Shown piece by piece: positions 60,601 through 64,000 of a DNA stretch of 64,000 nucleotides (position 1 is its first letter; every line of letters starts with the position of its first letter). Under the pieces are notes generated by a model that searched no databases, was not told the origin of the DNA, and saw only the letters and a list, made by a program, of their open reading frames with translations. Source of the DNA: Montifringilla adamsi (lineage: Eukaryota > Chordata > Aves > Passeriformes > Passeridae); NCBI GenBank assembly GCA_017590115.1, contig JAGGNK010006448.1:13889860-13953859 (forward strand), in the 5' to 3' direction. A program made the position numbers and the translations under genes.

Positions 60601-61114
60601 GTGCTTTCTTAATCTGTTCTGGAAGAAGCAGGGTGTGTTGGAAGATGTCTGTTTCTGAGACATAGGTGATATTACAAGAGTGTGGTAATTCTGTAATAGA
60701 ACTTTTTACTGTTCTGAATTTTCTCACTTGTTTTCATGATGAGAATTTTGAGAAGCAGTAAAGAATTGAGGAAAAATAATTTATCTGGTTTAGGATAATA
60801 CTTAGGAATAAAGGCTATTGGATAAAAGCCCAGTATAAGAAAGGAATCTTTAAACCATGGCATCAGTGGCTAGTAAAGTAACTACCACAGATGACACCTC
60901 ACCAACAAGAATAATTTAACATGCTCTTTTTCAATATTGCATGTTTTCATTAAAATATATTCCATTTTATTCTCACCAGTATATAAGACAGTAAAGGACA
61001 AAAAAAATATCTGATGTTTAAATGAATATGCAAGAAGCCAGATCAATTATTTACATATGATATATCTGATTATTCATCTGTGATATATTAATATGTAATT
61101 ACTTATTATGAGTG

Positions 61115-61275
61115 TGGTAGGTGTCTGCTACAGACCACCTGATCAAGAAAGGATGTAAAAGAAGCTTTGCAGTCTTGGAGGAGCCTCAAGGTTGGAGGCC
61201 TTGCTAATCACAGCCAGTTTACGTGGGATTTTTTGCAACAATCCATATGCCTATTGGAGTGTGCTTGGAGGCACT
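61115..61275 (+). mobile_element. CR1 LINE endonuclease-like fragment
   Basis: The + strand reads VGVCYRPPDQE, the common motif just before the GDFN catalytic block in CR1 ORF2 endonucleases. It is followed by sequence equivalent to the next helix (AGAAGCTTTGCAGTCTTGGA) with stops. The match is short and diverged. Confidence 0.55.
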
Positions 61276-62030
61276 GGTTTAGGTAAGGTTAATCTGAAGG
61301 GTAAGAATGGTTAGGGTACAAATGGCAAAAATCTGTGTAATAGCAGACTTAAGTGCTCAACTGTTTTTCTGGTGGCTGTAAGCACTGACCACGTGAAAGA
61401 TACCTCTTATTTTCTCAGTCAGTACCTCTGAAATGCTACCACCTCTGGACACTTGGCAGACTTCTTTTTGCATGTGATGCCTTTCTCATTCGTGTTCTCT
61501 TGATCATAATTCTTTCTCCAGCAAGGACCTCTTTCATCTGTAAAAGACCTTGAAGGCCAGGACTGCGTTCTTTCTGACAGCTAGCTATCTTCTGTACATA
61601 GTGTCTCCCATATCCCAGTCTTGATTAATTTTCCTTATCTCCCCATTTCAATTGGTGTGACTCTTGTTTGCTGCTTTAAAAGTCATTATTCAGTGATTGT
61701 TAGTGTATCTCTGACATGGTTGGCCTTTTTTTCAGGCACCCTGTTTTTTCAAATTTTTGAACTTGATTTCTTTAGCAGAGCAGTAAACATAATACGGAAT
61801 GCAAACCAAGGGGGAAAAATCATATTCACCTATTTATTTAATTGCATTTACCTATTTTTTATATAATACAAAAGTCTCAATATTGAAATGGTTATCCAGA
61901 AAAAGTGTGTGAGAAATAATAGGTTTGCCTAATACTATGTGTGAATTTGGATTAAATTTTTAATGCTTGTTCTATTTGTATTCTAGTGAGATTTATAAAT
62001 GTAGATGATAACTATATTTTAGAAGAATTC

Positions 62031-62068
62031 ACCTATATATTAATATATATTTACCTATATATTAATAT
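62031..62068. repeat. Two direct copies of an AT-rich 16-mer
   Basis: ACCTATATATTAATAT occurs at 62031-62046 and again at 62053-62068. Confidence 0.9.
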
Positions 62069-62770
62069 TTGTAATAGATCACTGTCTTAAATTAGCAAGC
62101 CAAATGATGATGTTTACAACTGAAAGAACATGGTTAGGATTAAAAATGTTCAGAAATAAGTGGATTCTTGTAAGTGCTACACTTTGCTGCAGGCTGGCAA
62201 TTTTAGAATGTTTACCAGCAGTGGATTGCTGTAATTATCATAATTGCTATTACCTAATCAAAGACTGGACTGACACTCATTTATGCTAGACTTCCTCTAA
62301 ATCTACATTCTGGTCTGTCTCATTTGATTAGATAGTGAGCTGCACATAGACCCACAACACATCAAGGCCTCTGATGGATGGTATATGCTTGTAAGAGCCT
62401 AGAAAACAAATATATTGTTGTCAGTGCTGGACAGAGAAACTGCATGTTCTTAAGCACTAAATCCTCTCAGTCAGAGATTTGAAGTTTCTTTTGTTTCTGC
62501 TGAAGGATGCCTAACATACATAAAATATATTTGTTTTTTCTATAATAAACTGATTTTAAGGAGGTAGAATGTAAACTATGCATTCCAGTCAGTGAAGATA
62601 TAGCCAATTAAAATTAATAATAATTTTAAAGTAGCTTAGATTTTTGCTTCTCCAAATTGTCATCCTATTTTTGGTTCACTTCAGAAAGTGATGTCTGACC
62701 AGAAGTCAGGATTTATGAATGTCTTGAGTACTTGCAGAGATATGGGAATAATTCACACTGACAAAAAAAT

Positions 62771-62825
62771 TATGCATTGCAGTGTGCAAGGGTAATTGTA
62801 AGAAGGAATGTTTTTGCAATGCATA
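62771..62825. repeat. 11-bp perfect inverted repeat
   Basis: TATGCATTGCA (62771-62781) and TGCAATGCATA (62815-62825) are exact reverse complements, separated by 33 bases. Confidence 0.9.
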
Positions 62826-64000
62826 CAACATGAGACATAGATGCAAGTTCATTTTGCATTTGTGCAAGCGACACAGCTATTTAAAATAGAAGTACCTTTA
62901 AGTACCTTCTGTCATGACTTTGGTATATCAAGTATTCTTAGTTTAATCACAGTAACAGGAGACATTCTAAAAGAATCTCTGCTGGAAAAAAGAAGCAATT
63001 GAGATGTGTGCATGTGTTTATGTAAGAGCTGATTAGATTTCACAGCTTGTTCATTAGAACAAATATCTCCCATAAAGTCATGAAGTTGTATGATGCAGCA
63101 AAAACTGATATTGTCTATATTGTCCAAAATACTTACTCATGATCATAAGAAATGTATGTATATTGAAATATTGAAATATTAGTGCATGAGTTAGTTTGCA
63201 TTTGGAAATGCACTTGCGTGTGCAAAACAGAGTCAAGTCATCATGGTAAATAGATGCTAGCTATTGTAAACACAGAAGAATGTTCTGGGTGAGGTTTATC
63301 TTAAATTTATCTAGACATAAAGATATGTCACTTCAGCCTTTGGTTTTGGTGGAATGATGGTATTTCTAAATCAGAAATGATTTGCCCATTTCTTCTATAT
63401 TTCTGTGTTACTGTAAGATGAATTGTCATAATTCATACTTTATCCTACTGTCCTTAAAAGAATTACTATCAGGATAACCTTTAGATGCCTGCATTTGGGT
63501 TCTGTGAATCATAGCAATTTACCAAATTATTGACCCCAAATGTAATGTCTTACTGCAGTATAAATAAAGGTAATAGAAGTCTGCTGGAGCAAGGAACCTC
63601 TGCTGTTCATATGCAGATAAGAGTCCTTTTCCTGTATACTTGACATTTTAGAGTGTTTTGAGCTGCCTTGGCAGTGACATCTTTACTAGTAAGTTAAATA
63701 GTTCTATGGATCTCCCCAAGGCACTGAAGCATGCTTGTTAAAGCTGGATTGATAGAACAGCCACTGGGCCACTTTTGCCCTATGCCAGCTAGGATTCTCT
63801 CCAAACAACTCCTGGTAGTAGCTGAGGAATTGGTGTGGGCTAGTTACTGGTCCCAGTCGGCAGTCTGGATGAGGCTGTCTTCGTGGAAGGCACTTTGACA
63901 GTACAGATGCCATTTCTTCCATTCCAGTTGGCCTCAGTGTCAGGGAACTGTCCCAATCCAATTTAATTCATGAGTAAAGAGACATCTGTCAAATACTGTA

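Larger units (their letters stand above)
54634..64000 (+). other. ITGBL1: ITGBL1 intron, 5' part (continues beyond window)
   Basis: From the GTAAGC donor to the window end no C-x-C-G-x-C-x-C exon was found, so this intron is at least 9.37 kb. It holds a weak CR1 endonuclease-like fragment (61115-61275), a candidate conserved block (59745-60060), direct and inverted AT-rich repeats near 62030-62070 and 62771-62825, and nothing else recognised. A minus-strand 85-codon frame at 63704-63961 resembles nothing known to me. Confidence 0.75.

Noticed and set aside
63704..63961. 85-codon minus-strand open frame near the window end
   Set aside because: No family recognised and no splice context; it could still be an unrecognised exon.
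54634..64000. Next ITGBL1 exon (EGF VII)
   Set aside because: Looked for a C-x-C-G-x-C-x-C core with splice borders and found none.
1..64000. CRISPR array, operon, tRNA or other small-RNA gene
   Set aside because: No regular direct repeats with spacers, clover-leaf arms or gene clusters were seen; the sequence is vertebrate intronic DNA.

Overview
The window is a piece of a bird nuclear genome. It is AT-rich, intron-dominated DNA with sparse CR1 retrotransposon fragments, some ending in the CR1 3' tail octamer (ATTCTATG-like), and one LTR of the type I recall from avian ERVL-like elements. Both point to Aves; I cannot name the species. The only protein-coding gene I can support is ITGBL1 (integrin subunit beta like 1, a secreted protein of ten integrin-type EGF repeats), on the + strand. 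Recognition of ITGBL1 and of the repeats rests on remembered family sequences, not on a database search. Layout: 1-42167 holds no exon I can recognise and is most simply the large intron before the first in-window exon. It carries CR1 pieces near 1.3, 5.9, 14.3-14.9, 18.0, 21.7-22.1, 24.1-24.3, 28.9-29.3 and 41.4-42.0 kb, an LTR at about 32.1-32.6 kb, and simple repeats and short perfect hairpins. From 42168 to 54633 there are five ITGBL1 exons: 42168-42314, 45266-45388, 47084-47224, 49963-50103 and 54487-54633. They are 147, 123, 141, 141 and 147 bases, all multiples of three, all with phase-1 introns, GT donors and AG acceptors, and no internal stop. Together they give 233 codons and 40 cysteines, a little under half of the 494-residue human protein. 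From 54634 to 64000 there is no further recognisable exon, only intron with one weak CR1 endonuclease-like fragment and a candidate conserved element. How the exons work together: each exon carries cysteines 2-8 of one I-EGF module and cysteine 1 of the next, so the splice joints fall between the first two cysteines of each module. Long modules (with an EGW, AGW or EGW-type turn) alternate with short acidic ones (CECDDRxC or CECDERNC). Every exon is frame-neutral if skipped. By comparison with the human protein as I remember it, the modules are II to VI, and EGF I and VII-X lie outside the window. I found no tRNA, rRNA, CRISPR array, operon or new multi-gene system. Items worth a second look are small perfect hairpins inside the large intron, a duplicated G/T-rich tract before one exon, weak splice sites on the middle exon, an extra glycosylation sequon, CR1 fragments that lack the usual 3' end, and a possible conserved non-coding block near 59.75-60.05 kb.
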